Below, piece by piece: positions 1-9,197 of a stretch of DNA of 64,000 nt. Each line of letters begins with the position of its first letter. The first letter of the stretch is position 1. This stretch comes from Lacinutrix venerupis (GTDB taxonomy: Bacteria > Bacteroidota > Bacteroidia > Flavobacteriales > Flavobacteriaceae), in assembly GCF_003663945.1 (NCBI RefSeq), contig NZ_RCCH01000004.1, forward strand, positions 248,001-312,000, written 5' to 3'. Made by a program: the position numbers and the translations under genes. The notes beneath the pieces were generated by a model. That model saw only the letters and a program-made list of their open reading frames with translations, was not told the origin of the DNA and ran no database searches.

Positions 1-18
1 TTTTTATCGGTTAAATGC

Positions 19-438
19 TTAGAACATTTCTCTTCCTGAAAAGTGAAAAGCTCCTTCAATTGCAGCATTTTCGTCACTATCACTACCATGTACGGCATTC
101 TCACCAATAGAAGCAGCATATAACTTACGTATAGTTCCTTCTGCAGCATCTGCAGGATTAGTAGCACCAATTAAAGTTCTAAAATCTTCAACAGCATTAT
201 CCTTCTCTAAGATTGCAGCTACAATAGGTCCACGAGTCATGTACTCTACTAACTCACCAAAGAAAGGTCTTTCGTTATGTATTGCGTAAAATGCTTCAGC
301 ATCTGCTGTTGTCATTTGTGTTAATTTCATTGCTACGATTCTAAAACCAGAAGCATTAATTTTTTCTAAGATTGCACCAATGTTTCCTTTTTCAACAGAA
401 TCAGGCTTAAGCATTGTAAATGTTCTATTTGTTGCCAT
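19..438 (-). CDS. ndk: Nucleoside diphosphate kinase
   Basis: Cytosolic enzyme that moves the gamma phosphate from ATP to nucleoside diphosphates, balancing NTP and dNTP pools. At 139 residues it has the normal family length. The N-terminal [10 protein letters not shown] strand and the catalytic motif NAVHGSDS are present, with His117 as the phosphorylated residue. It is transcribed divergently from the DHH phosphoesterase gene. A good Bacteroidota-type promoter lies just upstream (TTG, 19-bp spacer, TACTTTTG), giving a leader of roughly 15-20 nt. No oddities; the assignment is secure. Confidence 0.97.
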   Translation of the reverse strand: MATNRTFTMLKPDSVEKGNIGAILEKINASGFRIVAMKLTQMTTADAEAFYAIHNERPFFGELVEYMTRGPIVAAILEKDNAVEDFRTLIGATNPADAAEGTIRKLYAASIGENAVHGSDSDENAAIEGAFHFSGREMF

Positions 439-461
439 AATATTTTTTTATAAATTTGGTG

Positions 462-491
462 CAAAAGTAGTGTATTTCTTCAAAAAAACAA
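462..491 (-). promoter_or_regulatory. Promoter of ndk (TTG-N19-TACTTTTG)
   Basis: On the minus strand TTG (491-489) is followed after exactly 19 bases by TACTTTTG (469-462). This fits the Bacteroidota primary-sigma consensus TTG-N17-23-TAnnTTTG in both boxes and spacing. It is the cleanest two-box promoter I found in the window. The ndk ATG is 24 bases further downstream. Confidence 0.7.
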
Positions 492-528
492 GAGTAATCC
501 ATACTAAAATATTGTATATTCGCGACCT

Positions 529-1548
529 ATGACTACACAAGATATTCTGGAGATAAAAACGCTTCTTGCTACTCCAAAAAAAATTGCAATTATACCTCAT
601 AAAAACCCAGATGGAGATGCTATTGGCTCTACTTTAGGGCTTTTACAATATTTGTTACAATTAAACCATAATGCAAAAGTTATTGCTCCAAATGATTTTC
701 CAGATTTTTTAAAATGGCTACCAAAAGTAGAGACTATAGAAATTCATGAAACCGAAAAAGAAAAAACAGAAGCTTTTATAAATGAAGCAGACATAATTTT
801 TACTTTAGATTTTAATGCTTTTCATAGAACTGGAAACATGGAAGCGCTCTTAGCTAATAGTAAAGGTTTAAAAATAATGATAGATCACCATCAACAACCA
901 GACGATTATGCTAAATATATGTTTAGCGATGTATCTATGAGTTCTACTTGCGAGATGGTATATCACTTTATAGATAAATTAAATGCTTTAGATAAGTTAA
1001 ATAATAATATAGCAACTTGCCTTTATGTTGGTATTATGACAGATACTGGTTCGTTTAGATTTCGCTCTACAACCAGTACTACACATAGAATTATTGCTAA
1101 TTTAATAGATAAAGGTGCCGATAATACACTAATACATAACAACGTTTACGATACTAATAGCTATAATCGTTTACAACTACTAGGTCGTGCTCTAAGTAAT
1201 TTAAAAGTTCTACCAGAGTATAGAACTGCTTACATTACACTTTCTCAACAAGAGCTTCGTGACTTAGATTATAAAAAAGGAGACACCGAAGGATTTGTAA
1301 ATTATGCTTTATCTTTAAACAAAACCGTATTAGCTGCTATTTTTATTGAAGACAAAAATCAAGGCATTATTAAAATATCTTTAAGATCTAAAGGCGATTT
1401 TTCTGTAAACGAAATGTCTCGTGCACACTTTGAAGGAGGAGGACATACTAATGCTGCTGGTGGAAAAAGCGACACCTCTTTAGAATCTACTGTTGAAAAA
1501 TTTATTAGTATATTACCTGCTTATAGTAAAGCTCTAAATAATGAATAA
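529..1548 (+). CDS. DHH-family phosphoesterase (NrnA-like oligoribonuclease/pAp phosphatase)
   Basis: Probably degrades very short RNAs and/or 3'-phosphoadenosine 5'-phosphate in the cytosol, as NrnA proteins do. The 339-residue length fits. Motif I NPDGDAIGS is at residues 26-34, the name-giving DHH is at 119-121, and the C-terminal DHHA1 substrate motif GGGHTNAAGG is near 303, so both domains are complete. The stop overlaps the start of the next gene (gldI) by 8 bp, so the two are translationally coupled. A TATATTCG box at 511-518 could be the -7 element, giving a very short leader. Which of the two substrates is physiological cannot be told from sequence. Confidence 0.9.
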   Translation: MTTQDILEIKTLLATPKKIAIIPHKNPDGDAIGSTLGLLQYLLQLNHNAKVIAPNDFPDFLKWLPKVETIEIHETEKEKTEAFINEADIIFTLDFNAFHRTGNMEALLANSKGLKIMIDHHQQPDDYAKYMFSDVSMSSTCEMVYHFIDKLNALDKLNNNIATCLYVGIMTDTGSFRFRSTTSTTHRIIANLIDKGADNTLIHNNVYDTNSYNRLQLLGRALSNLKVLPEYRTAYITLSQQELRDLDYKKGDTEGFVNYALSLNKTVLAAIFIEDKNQGIIKISLRSKGDFSVNEMSRAHFEGGGHTNAAGGKSDTSLESTVEKFISILPAYSKALNNE

Positions 1549-2083
1549 ACTTTTGCTTACATGCTTTATTTTTATAAGCTTATTTGCTTGTAAATCACCA
1601 GAAGCCAGAAAGCCAGAAACTGTAAAAACAGGCTCTTTTATTAAAGAATCTGCGATACGAAACAAAAAACTTTTAAAAGCTGAAGAAAAAGCTATCCAAA
1701 ATTATATTAAAGCTCATGATAGCATGCAATTTAAAGCTTCAGAATATGGTTTTTGGGTATCTAAGGATTCTGTAGTAGACACTACAAACTCAATGCCTCC
1801 TAAATTTGGAGATATTGTAAATTTCGATTTTAATCTTTCGGCATTAAATGGTCAAACTATTTATACTGCTTCAGAATTAAAAAATAGAAATTATGCTATG
1901 GATAAAGAGGAACTTTTTACAGGCTTAAGAGAAGGCCTAAAGTTAATGAAAGCTGGAGAAACATTTACTTTTATATTTCCTTCACAAAAAGCTTATGGCT
2001 ATTATGGAGATGAAAACAAAATTGGTAGAAACACACCATTAATTAGTAAAGTCACAATAAATTCAATCACAACAAAAAAATAA
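1541..2083 (+). CDS. gldI: GldI-type gliding-associated FKBP peptidyl-prolyl isomerase lipoprotein
   Basis: A lipoprotein: an 11-residue hydrophobic stretch ends in LFACKS, giving an acylated Cys at residue 17. The remainder of the 180 residues is one FKBP-type domain (GDIVNFDFNLSALNG, then GLREGLKLMKAGE and FIFPSQKAYGYYG). In Flavobacterium johnsoniae GldI is needed for gliding and T9SS function, presumably by folding periplasmic or outer-membrane parts. The position between a DHH phosphoesterase and another isomerase lipoprotein matches the order I know from flavobacteria. It overlaps the upstream gene by 8 bp, and 10 bp separate it from the next. Gliding itself is not shown by one gene. 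Confidence 0.82.
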   Translation: MNKLLLTCFIFISLFACKSPEARKPETVKTGSFIKESAIRNKKLLKAEEKAIQNYIKAHDSMQFKASEYGFWVSKDSVVDTTNSMPPKFGDIVNFDFNLSALNGQTIYTASELKNRNYAMDKEELFTGLREGLKLMKAGETFTFIFPSQKAYGYYGDENKIGRNTPLISKVTINSITTKK

Positions 2084-2093
2084 TTATTAAAAG

Positions 2094-3308
2094 ATGAATA
2101 ACATTAAACACACTATGAAACTTTTTATTATCGCCTTATTGGTAAGTATGAGTGCATTCTCTTGCCAAGATCAATATCCAGATTTAGAAGATGGATTGTA
2201 TGCAGAAATTAACACTACAAAAGGTACAATGGTTGCTAAATTATTTTACAAAAAAGTACCAGTAACGGTTGCAAATTTTGTTGGTTTAGCTGAAGGAACA
2301 CACCCTAAATTAGAAGATTCTTTAAAAGGAAAACCATTTTACGATGGTATCATTTTCCATAGAGTTATGAATAATTTTATGATTCAAAGTGGAGACCCAA
2401 CCGGAACAGGAATGGGTAGTGCTGGCTATAAATTTTACAGTGAATTTGATAAAGATTTAAAACACGATAAGCCTGGTATTTTATCTATGGCTAATTCTGG
2501 CGGTTTAAATACTAACGGCTCTCAATTTTTTATAACTGAAGTACCATATGTAAGAGGAAATGCTTTTGGTGAAGATGGCAGTTTAAAAGATTGTAGCGCA
2601 CGTGGTGTTAGTTGTCATGCGGTTTTTGGAGAATTAGTAAAAGGACTTGAAGTACAAGACTCTATTTCTAATGTACCAGTATCTGGAAGTAGAAACACAA
2701 CACCTACAACAGATGTGGTAATTAATTCTTTAAAAATTATTAGAAAAGGTGCAGATGCAAAAGCATTTGATGCTGCAAAAGTATTTACAGAAAAAGAACC
2801 GCTTTTACCAAAACGTATTGAAGAAACTCTTAAAAAGCAAGAAGAAGAGGCTAAAGAAAAATCTAAAGTTGCCGCTCAAGATTTTATAAAAGCAAATGCA
2901 GACATGAAAGGTGAAGTTTTCGAATCGCCAACAGGAATGGTTATGATTTTAGACAAAGCACCTAACGGAGCTAAACCAAAAAGCTCGGATACGGTATTAG
3001 TAAATTGCTCTGCTTACTTTATGAATGGCAACTTACTTTACACAACCTATGCAGAAGTTGCTAAAGAAATGAACCAATATAATGAGCAACAAGACAAAGG
3101 AGGAGCTTACAAGCCTTTTCCTTCAGTTTACAATGAGTCTGCAACTTTGGTTTCTGGATTTAGAGAAGCAATGTTAAAAATGAATGTTGGAGATAAAGCT
3201 AGAGTTTACGTTCCTAGTTATTTAGGTTATGGAGCTGCAGGTCGTGCGCCAAGAGTAGCACCAAATACCGATTTATATTTTGATATTGAAATAGAAGGTA
3301 TTAAATAA
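2094..3308 (+). CDS. Cyclophilin-FKBP fusion peptidyl-prolyl isomerase lipoprotein
   Basis: Folding catalyst with two unrelated proline-isomerase domains on one 404-residue chain. After a lipoprotein signal (SAFSCQ) there is a cyclophilin domain: FYDGIIFHRVMNNFMIQSGD, then NTNGSQFFIT and HAVFGELVKGLEV, roughly residues 35-220. A charged helical linker (about 235-270) leads to a C-terminal FKBP domain (FREAMLKMNVGDKARVYVP, then YGAAG, NTDLYFDIEIEGI). ATG at 2115, seven codons in, would give an equally good signal peptide. It follows gldI in the same operon, so it probably acts on the same periplasmic or surface clients. A strong terminator follows. Confidence 0.88.
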   Translation: MNNIKHTMKLFIIALLVSMSAFSCQDQYPDLEDGLYAEINTTKGTMVAKLFYKKVPVTVANFVGLAEGTHPKLEDSLKGKPFYDGIIFHRVMNNFMIQSGDPTGTGMGSAGYKFYSEFDKDLKHDKPGILSMANSGGLNTNGSQFFITEVPYVRGNAFGEDGSLKDCSARGVSCHAVFGELVKGLEVQDSISNVPVSGSRNTTPTTDVVINSLKIIRKGADAKAFDAAKVFTEKEPLLPKRIEETLKKQEEEAKEKSKVAAQDFIKANADMKGEVFESPTGMVMILDKAPNGAKPKSSDTVLVNCSAYFMNGNLLYTTYAEVAKEMNQYNEQQDKGGAYKPFPSVYNESATLVSGFREAMLKMNVGDKARVYVPSYLGYGAAGRAPRVAPNTDLYFDIEIEGIK

Positions 3309-3330
3309 CAACTACTGTTATACCCAATAC

Positions 3331-3367
3331 AAAAAAGCCTTTTAATTAATTTTAAAAGGCTTTTTAT
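3331..3367 (+). terminator. Intrinsic terminator after the gldI operon
   Basis: An AAAAGCCTTTT / AAAAGGCTTTTT hairpin with a T run, 23 bp after the isomerase stop. It ends the gldI operon. Confidence 0.8.
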
Positions 3368-3387
3368 TTGCAATAATATAATTAAAC

Positions 3388-3420
3388 AAAAAAGCACAAC
3401 TTAAAATTGTGCTTTTTACT
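3388..3420 (-). terminator. Intrinsic terminator after pepD
   Basis: Stem AAAAAGCACAA / TTGTGCTTTTT with A/T tracts on both sides. It lies 34 bp beyond the minus-strand pepD stop and also works as a second plus-strand terminator between the convergent genes. Confidence 0.75.
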
Positions 3421-3453
3421 TTTTTATATAAATTCTTTTACAAAAAGAACTTA

Positions 3454-4914
3454 TTACTTTTTAGGAATCTCTTTTAAAATTTCTAAAACAAACTTCCAAT
3501 ATTTTTGTGCTGAAGAAATTTGAGCTCTCTCATCTGGACTGTGAGCACCTTTAATGTTTGGTCCAAAACTAATCATTTCCATATCCGGATAGTTTTGACC
3601 AAGAATACCACATTCTAAACCAGCGTGACAAGCAGCAACATGAGCTTTTTCTCCATTCATCTTTTCATATAAGCTATCTAAAACTTTTAAAATAGACGAA
3701 TCCATATTTGGTGTCCAACCCGGATAATCACCAGATAATTCAACCTCACAACCTGTTAACTCAAAAGTTGCTCGTAATGTATTGGCTAAATCAAATTTAG
3801 AACTTTCCACCGAGGAGCGAGTTAAGCAACCAATTTTAATGGCACCATCTTTTACAATAACGCGTGCAACATTGTTAGAGGTTTCTACTAAGTCTTTAAT
3901 ATCTGCACTCATGCGATATACACCATTTAATGCCGCATAAATGGCACGCGTTAAACCTTCTTGAACGCCTAAATCCATTATTTTTTCTGGAGTATCTATT
4001 TTAGAAACAACAACTTCTAAATCAGGCTCCATAGTTTTTAATTCGGTTTTAATAGTGTTTGCTAGTTGTTGCATTTCAGTATTAAACGCTTCTTCATGCA
4101 TAGCATCTATAGCTACTATTGCTTTACTTTCTCTTGGTATTGCGTTACGTAAGCTACCTCCATCAATTTCAGAAATACGTAAACCAAAGTTTTCAAAACC
4201 ATCAAATAATAAACGGTTCATAATTTTATTAGCATTACCTAAACCTTCGTGTATTTGCATTCCAGAATGACCACCTTGCAAACCTTTAACTGTAATTTGG
4301 TAACCAATTTTAAACTCAGGTGTTTCTTCTTCTTCATAAGTTCTTGTTGCTGTTACATCTATTCCACCTGCACAACCTACTCCTATTTCATCATCTTCTT
4401 CTGTGTCTAAATTTAGTAATATGCCTCCAGTTAATAATCCACCTTTTAAACCCATAGCACCAGTCATTCCTGTTTCTTCATCTATAGTAAAAAGCGCTTC
4501 AATTGCTGGGTGTGCAATATCTTTACTTTCTAAAATAGCCATAATAGTGGCTACACCTAATCCATTATCTGCACCTAATGTGGTACCTTTTGCTCGAACC
4601 CAATCGCCATCTACGTACATTTCGATACCTTGAGTGTTAAAATCGAATTCTGTATCTGCATTTTTTTGGTGTACCATATCTAAATGAGATTGCATAACCA
4701 CAGTTACGCGATCTTCCATACCTTTTGTTGCAGGTTTTTTAATAATAACATTTCCTACTTCATCTTCAATCGTTTCTAGACCTAGTTTTTTACCAAAATC
4801 TTTCATAAATGCAATTACACGCTCTTCCTTTTTAGAAGGTCTTGGCACTGCATTTAAATCGGCAAATTTATTCCATAATTGTTTTGGTTCTAAGGCTCTT
4901 ATTTCAGTATTCAT
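3454..4914 (-). CDS. pepD: Aminoacyl-histidine dipeptidase (M20 metallopeptidase)
   Basis: Cytosolic di-zinc dipeptidase of family M20, of the PepD/carnosinase-like type, cleaving Xaa-His and other dipeptides. Its 486 residues match the PepD length. Zinc-site motifs are in order: MQSHLDMVH (His77, Asp79), TTLGADNGLG (Asp116), DEETGM (catalytic Glu146 and ligand Glu147), and a late AHSPDER. The internal lid/dimerisation domain (about 200-380) begins with the expected GGHSG segment. It is a single-gene unit with its own terminator. Upstream, TACTTTAG at 4945-4938 on the minus strand may be the -7 box. Confidence 0.92.
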   Translation of the reverse strand: MNTEIRALEPKQLWNKFADLNAVPRPSKKEERVIAFMKDFGKKLGLETIEDEVGNVIIKKPATKGMEDRVTVVMQSHLDMVHQKNADTEFDFNTQGIEMYVDGDWVRAKGTTLGADNGLGVATIMAILESKDIAHPAIEALFTIDEETGMTGAMGLKGGLLTGGILLNLDTEEDDEIGVGCAGGIDVTATRTYEEEETPEFKIGYQITVKGLQGGHSGMQIHEGLGNANKIMNRLLFDGFENFGLRISEIDGGSLRNAIPRESKAIVAIDAMHEEAFNTEMQQLANTIKTELKTMEPDLEVVVSKIDTPEKIMDLGVQEGLTRAIYAALNGVYRMSADIKDLVETSNNVARVIVKDGAIKIGCLTRSSVESSKFDLANTLRATFELTGCEVELSGDYPGWTPNMDSSILKVLDSLYEKMNGEKAHVAACHAGLECGILGQNYPDMEMISFGPNIKGAHSPDERAQISSAQKYWKFVLEILKEIPKK

Positions 4915-4998
4915 TTTATAATTATTTTTATGAGTTGCTAAAGTACAAAAAAGACTTGTTGCGATATAAAAACCTAATAAGTCTAACAGAAAATTAAC

Positions 4999-5006
4999 TA
5001 TTTTTG
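4999..5006 (+). promoter_or_regulatory. -7 box TATTTTTG almost touching the ATG
   Basis: TATTTTTG fits TAnnTTTG exactly and ends only 4 bases before the ATG of the DUF3810 gene at 5011. Transcription would start at or beside the ATG, implying a leaderless or near-leaderless mRNA. No TTG box at the usual distance was found, which lowers confidence. Confidence 0.4.
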
Positions 5007-5010
5007 AAGT

Positions 5011-6078
5011 ATGCTGAAAAACAAAAAAATTCTAATTGCAGTTTCTATAATCCCTGCTTTTTTAATTATAAAATTACTCTCGCAATTTCCAGAGTTTGTA
5101 GAAACTTATTATAGTAAAGCTTTATATCCAATAGTTTCAAAACTGTTTAGATACACTTTAGGTTGGTTACCATTCTCTTTTGGAGACTTTATATATGTCT
5201 TTGCTATTATTTATATTATAAGATGGCTTATAATTAATAGAAAAAGAATGTATAAAGATGTAAAAAACTGGATTATAGACGTGTTTGCGGCTTTATCCAT
5301 AATATACATTGCGTTTCATTTATTTTGGGCTATAAATTATTATCGATTACCATTACATAAAAATCTAAATTTAAAAGCAGATTATACTACAGAAGAACTT
5401 ATTAATGTCACTAAAAATTTAATACATAAATCTAATTCTATTCATTTAGAAATTGCAAAAAACGATACAATTAAAATTGAGTTTCCTTATTCTAAATCTA
5501 AAGTTATAGAACTTGTTCCTCAAGGTTATTCTGCATTACAAAAAACATTTCCACATTTAGAATATAATGGAGAAAGCATAAAAAAATCTTTATTAAGTAT
5601 GCCGTTAACTTATATGGGTTTTAGTGGTTATTTAAATCCGTTAACCAACGAGGCTCAAGTAAATAGTTACATTCCTGTTTTTAAAATACCAACAACTGCA
5701 TCTCACGAAGTGGCACACCAATTAGGTTATGCTGCAGAAAACGAAGCCAATTTTATAGGCTTTTTAGCTGCTACACACAATAAAGATGTTTATTTTAAAT
5801 ATTCTGGTTTTACATTTGGTTTACGCCATTGCCTTCATGAAATTTATAGAAGAAGTCCAGAGCAATATGAAACCCTTGTAAAAACTATAAACCCAGGAAT
5901 TTTGAAAAACTATCAAGAAGTTCGGGAATTTTGGGACGGCCATAAAAACCCAATAGAACCTTTATTTCAAAATACTTACAATACTTTTTTAGTAGCAAAC
6001 AACCAAAAAGGAGGTATGAAAAGTTATAGTTACGTTGTTGCTTTGCTAGTAAATTACCTACAAAACAAAACACTTTAA
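5011..6078 (+). CDS. DUF3810 membrane protein with HExxH motif
   Basis: Membrane-anchored protein of unknown function, matching my recollection of family DUF3810. Three hydrophobic segments occupy residues 6-24, about 50-70 and about 90-110. The rest is probably extracytoplasmic or cytosolic and soluble. SHEVAHQLG contains HExxH (His232, Glu233, His236), followed by AAENEANF, so a zinc-peptidase (gluzincin-like) active site is plausible. I know of no demonstrated activity. The 355-residue length is normal for the family. It is a single gene facing away from pepD. Confidence 0.75.
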   Translation: MLKNKKILIAVSIIPAFLIIKLLSQFPEFVETYYSKALYPIVSKLFRYTLGWLPFSFGDFIYVFAIIYIIRWLIINRKRMYKDVKNWIIDVFAALSIIYIAFHLFWAINYYRLPLHKNLNLKADYTTEELINVTKNLIHKSNSIHLEIAKNDTIKIEFPYSKSKVIELVPQGYSALQKTFPHLEYNGESIKKSLLSMPLTYMGFSGYLNPLTNEAQVNSYIPVFKIPTTASHEVAHQLGYAAENEANFIGFLAATHNKDVYFKYSGFTFGLRHCLHEIYRRSPEQYETLVKTINPGILKNYQEVREFWDGHKNPIEPLFQNTYNTFLVANNQKGGMKSYSYVVALLVNYLQNKTL

Positions 6079-6149
6079 CATTTACAGTTTACAATAAAGC
6101 CATTGTAATGTACTATCTTTAAAACTTAATTTTCTTTTTATATTTAATC

Positions 6150-9134
6150 ATGATTAAAAATTATCTATTATTTATTTTTACGGTGTGTTTTTTAAGTCTT
6201 TCTGCACAAGAAAACATTCCAAAAAATGACGGTGTTAAAACGTTAAACACAAACTACACGGTATTAACTAACGCCAAAATCTATGTTTCTCCTACTCAAG
6301 TAATCGAGAAGGGAACTTTAGTAATTAAAGACGGTAAAATAGTTTCTGTTGGCAACGGTGTTTCAATTCCTAAAAATGCAGTAATTACAGATTTGTCTGG
6401 TAAAAGTATCTATCCATCTTTTATAGACTTATATTCTACTTTTGGCGTAGAAAAACCTAAAGGACCAGATAATAATTCTCGTCGTCCACAGTATGATGCA
6501 ACTCGAGAAGGATATTACTGGAATGACCATATTAGAGCAGAACAAAATGCTATAGATTTATTTAAGTACGATACTGCAGAAGCTAAAAAGTTATTACAAG
6601 CTGGTTTTGGTGTTGTAAATACGCATATAGATGATGGTATTATTCGCGGAACAGGAACTTTAATTGCATTAAACTCTAATGGTACAAATGCAAATAGAAT
6701 TCTTAAAGAACAGTCTGCACAATATTTAGGCACCCAAAAAAGTAAAACATCTAAACAAGCTTATCCTACTTCTATTATGGGCGCTTTTGCACTGCTACGT
6801 CAAGTATATATGGATGCAAAATGGTACGACACAGGAGCCGCAAAAGAAACAGATAGAACTTTAGAAGCTTTTAATAGAAATAAAAATCAAGTACAAATTA
6901 TTGAAGCTGGGAGTAAAATGAACGCTTTACGCTTAGATAATATTGGAGATCAATTTAATACACAATATGTTTTTGTTGGTGGTGGCGATGAATATGAATA
7001 TGTAAAAGAAATAAAAGCTACAAATGGAACTTTTATATTACCCATTAATTTTCCAGATGCTTATGATATGGAAAATCCATTTTTAGCACAGTCTGTAGAA
7101 TTATCAGATTTGCGTGAGTGGAACCAAAAACCATATAATCTAAAAATTTTAGCAGATAATAATGTACCGTTTGCATTATCAACCTATAAATTAAAAGAAG
7201 CAAAGGAGTTTATGCCTAATCTTTTAAAAGCAATTGAAGCTGGCTTATCTAAAGAAAAAGCATTAGCTGCTTTAACCACAATTCCTGCTAAAATTATTGG
7301 AAAAAGTAATGAAATAGGAACTTTAAAAACAGGTGCTTATGCAAACTTCCTTGTAACTTCTGGAGATATTTTTGATAAGAAAACAACTATTTATCAAAAT
7401 TGGGTAACTGGTGTTAAAAACGAATTAAAAACAATAGATACTAAAGATATTAGAGGTAAGTATACTTTTAATTTAAAAAACACAGATTACGAATTAACAA
7501 TTAAAGGTGAACTTGAAAAACTAAAATCTGAAGTTAAAACTAATGATAAAAAATTAGGGTCTAAAATTAGTTTTAACGACGACTGGTTAAACTTAACTTT
7601 CTCGACAACAGACACTACAAAGCAAGAATTTATTCGTTTAGTTGCAAATATTAAAGATACATCTGTCTTAAATGGTAAAGCTATTTTTCCAAACGGAAAT
7701 GACACCGTTTTTGTAGCTACAAAAAAAACAGATTCTAAATCTCAAGACAAAAAAGAAAAAGAAGATGATAAAAATGATAATGAGCCAAAAGTCGATAAGT
7801 TTTATCCAGTAACCTATCCAAATATGGCTTATGGTTTTGAAAATTTACCAAAACAAGAAACACTTTTATTTAAAAATGTTACTGTTTGGACTAATGAAGA
7901 AGAAGGAATTCTTAAAAATACCGATGTGCTAATTAAAGATGGAAAAATTTCCAAAATAGGACAAAACTTAAATATATCTAATGCAAAAATAATAGACGGC
8001 AAAGGCAAACATTTAACAGCCGGAATTATAGACGAACATACACATATTGCCACTTCATCTGTTAACGAAGCCGGACACAATTCTACCGCCGAAGTAACAC
8101 AAGAAGATGTTATAAATCCAGAAGACATTAATATCTACTATAATCTTTCCGGTGGCGTAACCTCTGCACAGGTGCTACATGGATCGGCAAATCCTATTGG
8201 TGGTCGTTCTGCTATTATTAAAATGAAATGGGGAGAAACAGCTAATAATCTTATTTACAAAAACTCACCAAAGTTTATAAAATTTGCTTTAGGAGAAAAT
8301 GTAAAACAAAGTAATTGGGGAAGTAATAATACCGTGCGTTTTCCACAAACAAGAATGGGTGTTGAACAAGTATATACAGATTACTTTCAGCGCGCAAAAG
8401 AATACGATGCTAAAAAGAAAAGCGGACAACCATACCGAAAGGACGTAGAAATGGAAGTTATCGCCGAAATTTTAAATAAAGAACGCTTTATTAGCTGCCA
8501 CTCTTATGTACAAAGTGAAATTAATATGCTAATGAAAGTTGCCGAAAAATTTAACTTTAACATCAATACATTTACACACATTTTGGAAGGCTATAAAGTA
8601 GCCGATAAAATGAAAGCACATGGAGTAGGTGGCTCTACTTTTAGCGATTGGTGGGCATATAAATATGAAGTTAACGATGCCATACCAACTAATGCTGCAA
8701 TAATGCATAATGCAGGCGTTACTGTAGCTATTAATAGTGATGACGGAGAAATGTCTAGACGCTTAAATCAAGAAGCAGCAAAATCTGTTAAATATGGAGA
8801 TATTAGTGAAGAAGACGCTTGGAAATTTGTAACCTTAAATCCAGCAAAACTATTACATATAGACGACCGTGTTGGTAGTATTAAAGTTGGAAAAGATGCC
8901 GATGTCGTGTTATGGAGCGATCATCCGCTTTCAATTTATGCCAAAGCAGAAAAAACAATTATTGAAGGTGTTACATATTTTGATATTGATAGAGATAAAC
9001 AATTACGAGAAGCTATCAAAAAAGAAAAAAATGAACTAACAAATTTAATGTTGCAAGCTAAAAACAAAGGCTTAAAAACTAAACCAATTGAGAAAAAAGA
9101 AAAAGAGCATTTTCATTGTGATACTAACTTCTAG
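6150..9134 (+). CDS. Secreted double amidohydrolase-like protein
   Basis: Exported metal-dependent hydrolase-like protein of 994 residues, with a signal peptide ending near SLSAQ. It carries two amidohydrolase-like halves. The first (about 45-420) has the urease-like beta-sandwich start but reads YPSFIDLYSTFG where HxH metal ligands are expected. The second (about 575-960) has IIDEHTHIA (His630, His632), later CHSYVQSE, FTHILEG and a NSDDGE Asp, so its metal centre looks complete. A Lys/Asp/Glu-rich linker lies at about 530-545. The substrate is unknown; related proteins are annotated as imidazolonepropionase-like or prolidase-like hydrolases. It is followed 63 bp later by a shorter paralogue. 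Confidence 0.8.
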   Translation: MIKNYLLFIFTVCFLSLSAQENIPKNDGVKTLNTNYTVLTNAKIYVSPTQVIEKGTLVIKDGKIVSVGNGVSIPKNAVITDLSGKSIYPSFIDLYSTFGVEKPKGPDNNSRRPQYDATREGYYWNDHIRAEQNAIDLFKYDTAEAKKLLQAGFGVVNTHIDDGIIRGTGTLIALNSNGTNANRILKEQSAQYLGTQKSKTSKQAYPTSIMGAFALLRQVYMDAKWYDTGAAKETDRTLEAFNRNKNQVQIIEAGSKMNALRLDNIGDQFNTQYVFVGGGDEYEYVKEIKATNGTFILPINFPDAYDMENPFLAQSVELSDLREWNQKPYNLKILADNNVPFALSTYKLKEAKEFMPNLLKAIEAGLSKEKALAALTTIPAKIIGKSNEIGTLKTGAYANFLVTSGDIFDKKTTIYQNWVTGVKNELKTIDTKDIRGKYTFNLKNTDYELTIKGELEKLKSEVKTNDKKLGSKISFNDDWLNLTFSTTDTTKQEFIRLVANIKDTSVLNGKAIFPNGNDTVFVATKKTDSKSQDKKEKEDDKNDNEPKVDKFYPVTYPNMAYGFENLPKQETLLFKNVTVWTNEEEGILKNTDVLIKDGKISKIGQNLNISNAKIIDGKGKHLTAGIIDEHTHIATSSVNEAGHNSTAEVTQEDVINPEDINIYYNLSGGVTSAQVLHGSANPIGGRSAIIKMKWGETANNLIYKNSPKFIKFALGENVKQSNWGSNNTVRFPQTRMGVEQVYTDYFQRAKEYDAKKKSGQPYRKDVEMEVIAEILNKERFISCHSYVQSEINMLMKVAEKFNFNINTFTHILEGYKVADKMKAHGVGGSTFSDWWAYKYEVNDAIPTNAAIMHNAGVTVAINSDDGEMSRRLNQEAAKSVKYGDISEEDAWKFVTLNPAKLLHIDDRVGSIKVGKDADVVLWSDHPLSIYAKAEKTIIEGVTYFDIDRDKQLREAIKKEKNELTNLMLQAKNKGLKTKPIEKKEKEHFHCDTNF

Positions 9135-9197
9135 TATTTCATAATTATACTTACTCTTACAATTGGATTAATTAAAATTATAAAATCATATTTTCAG

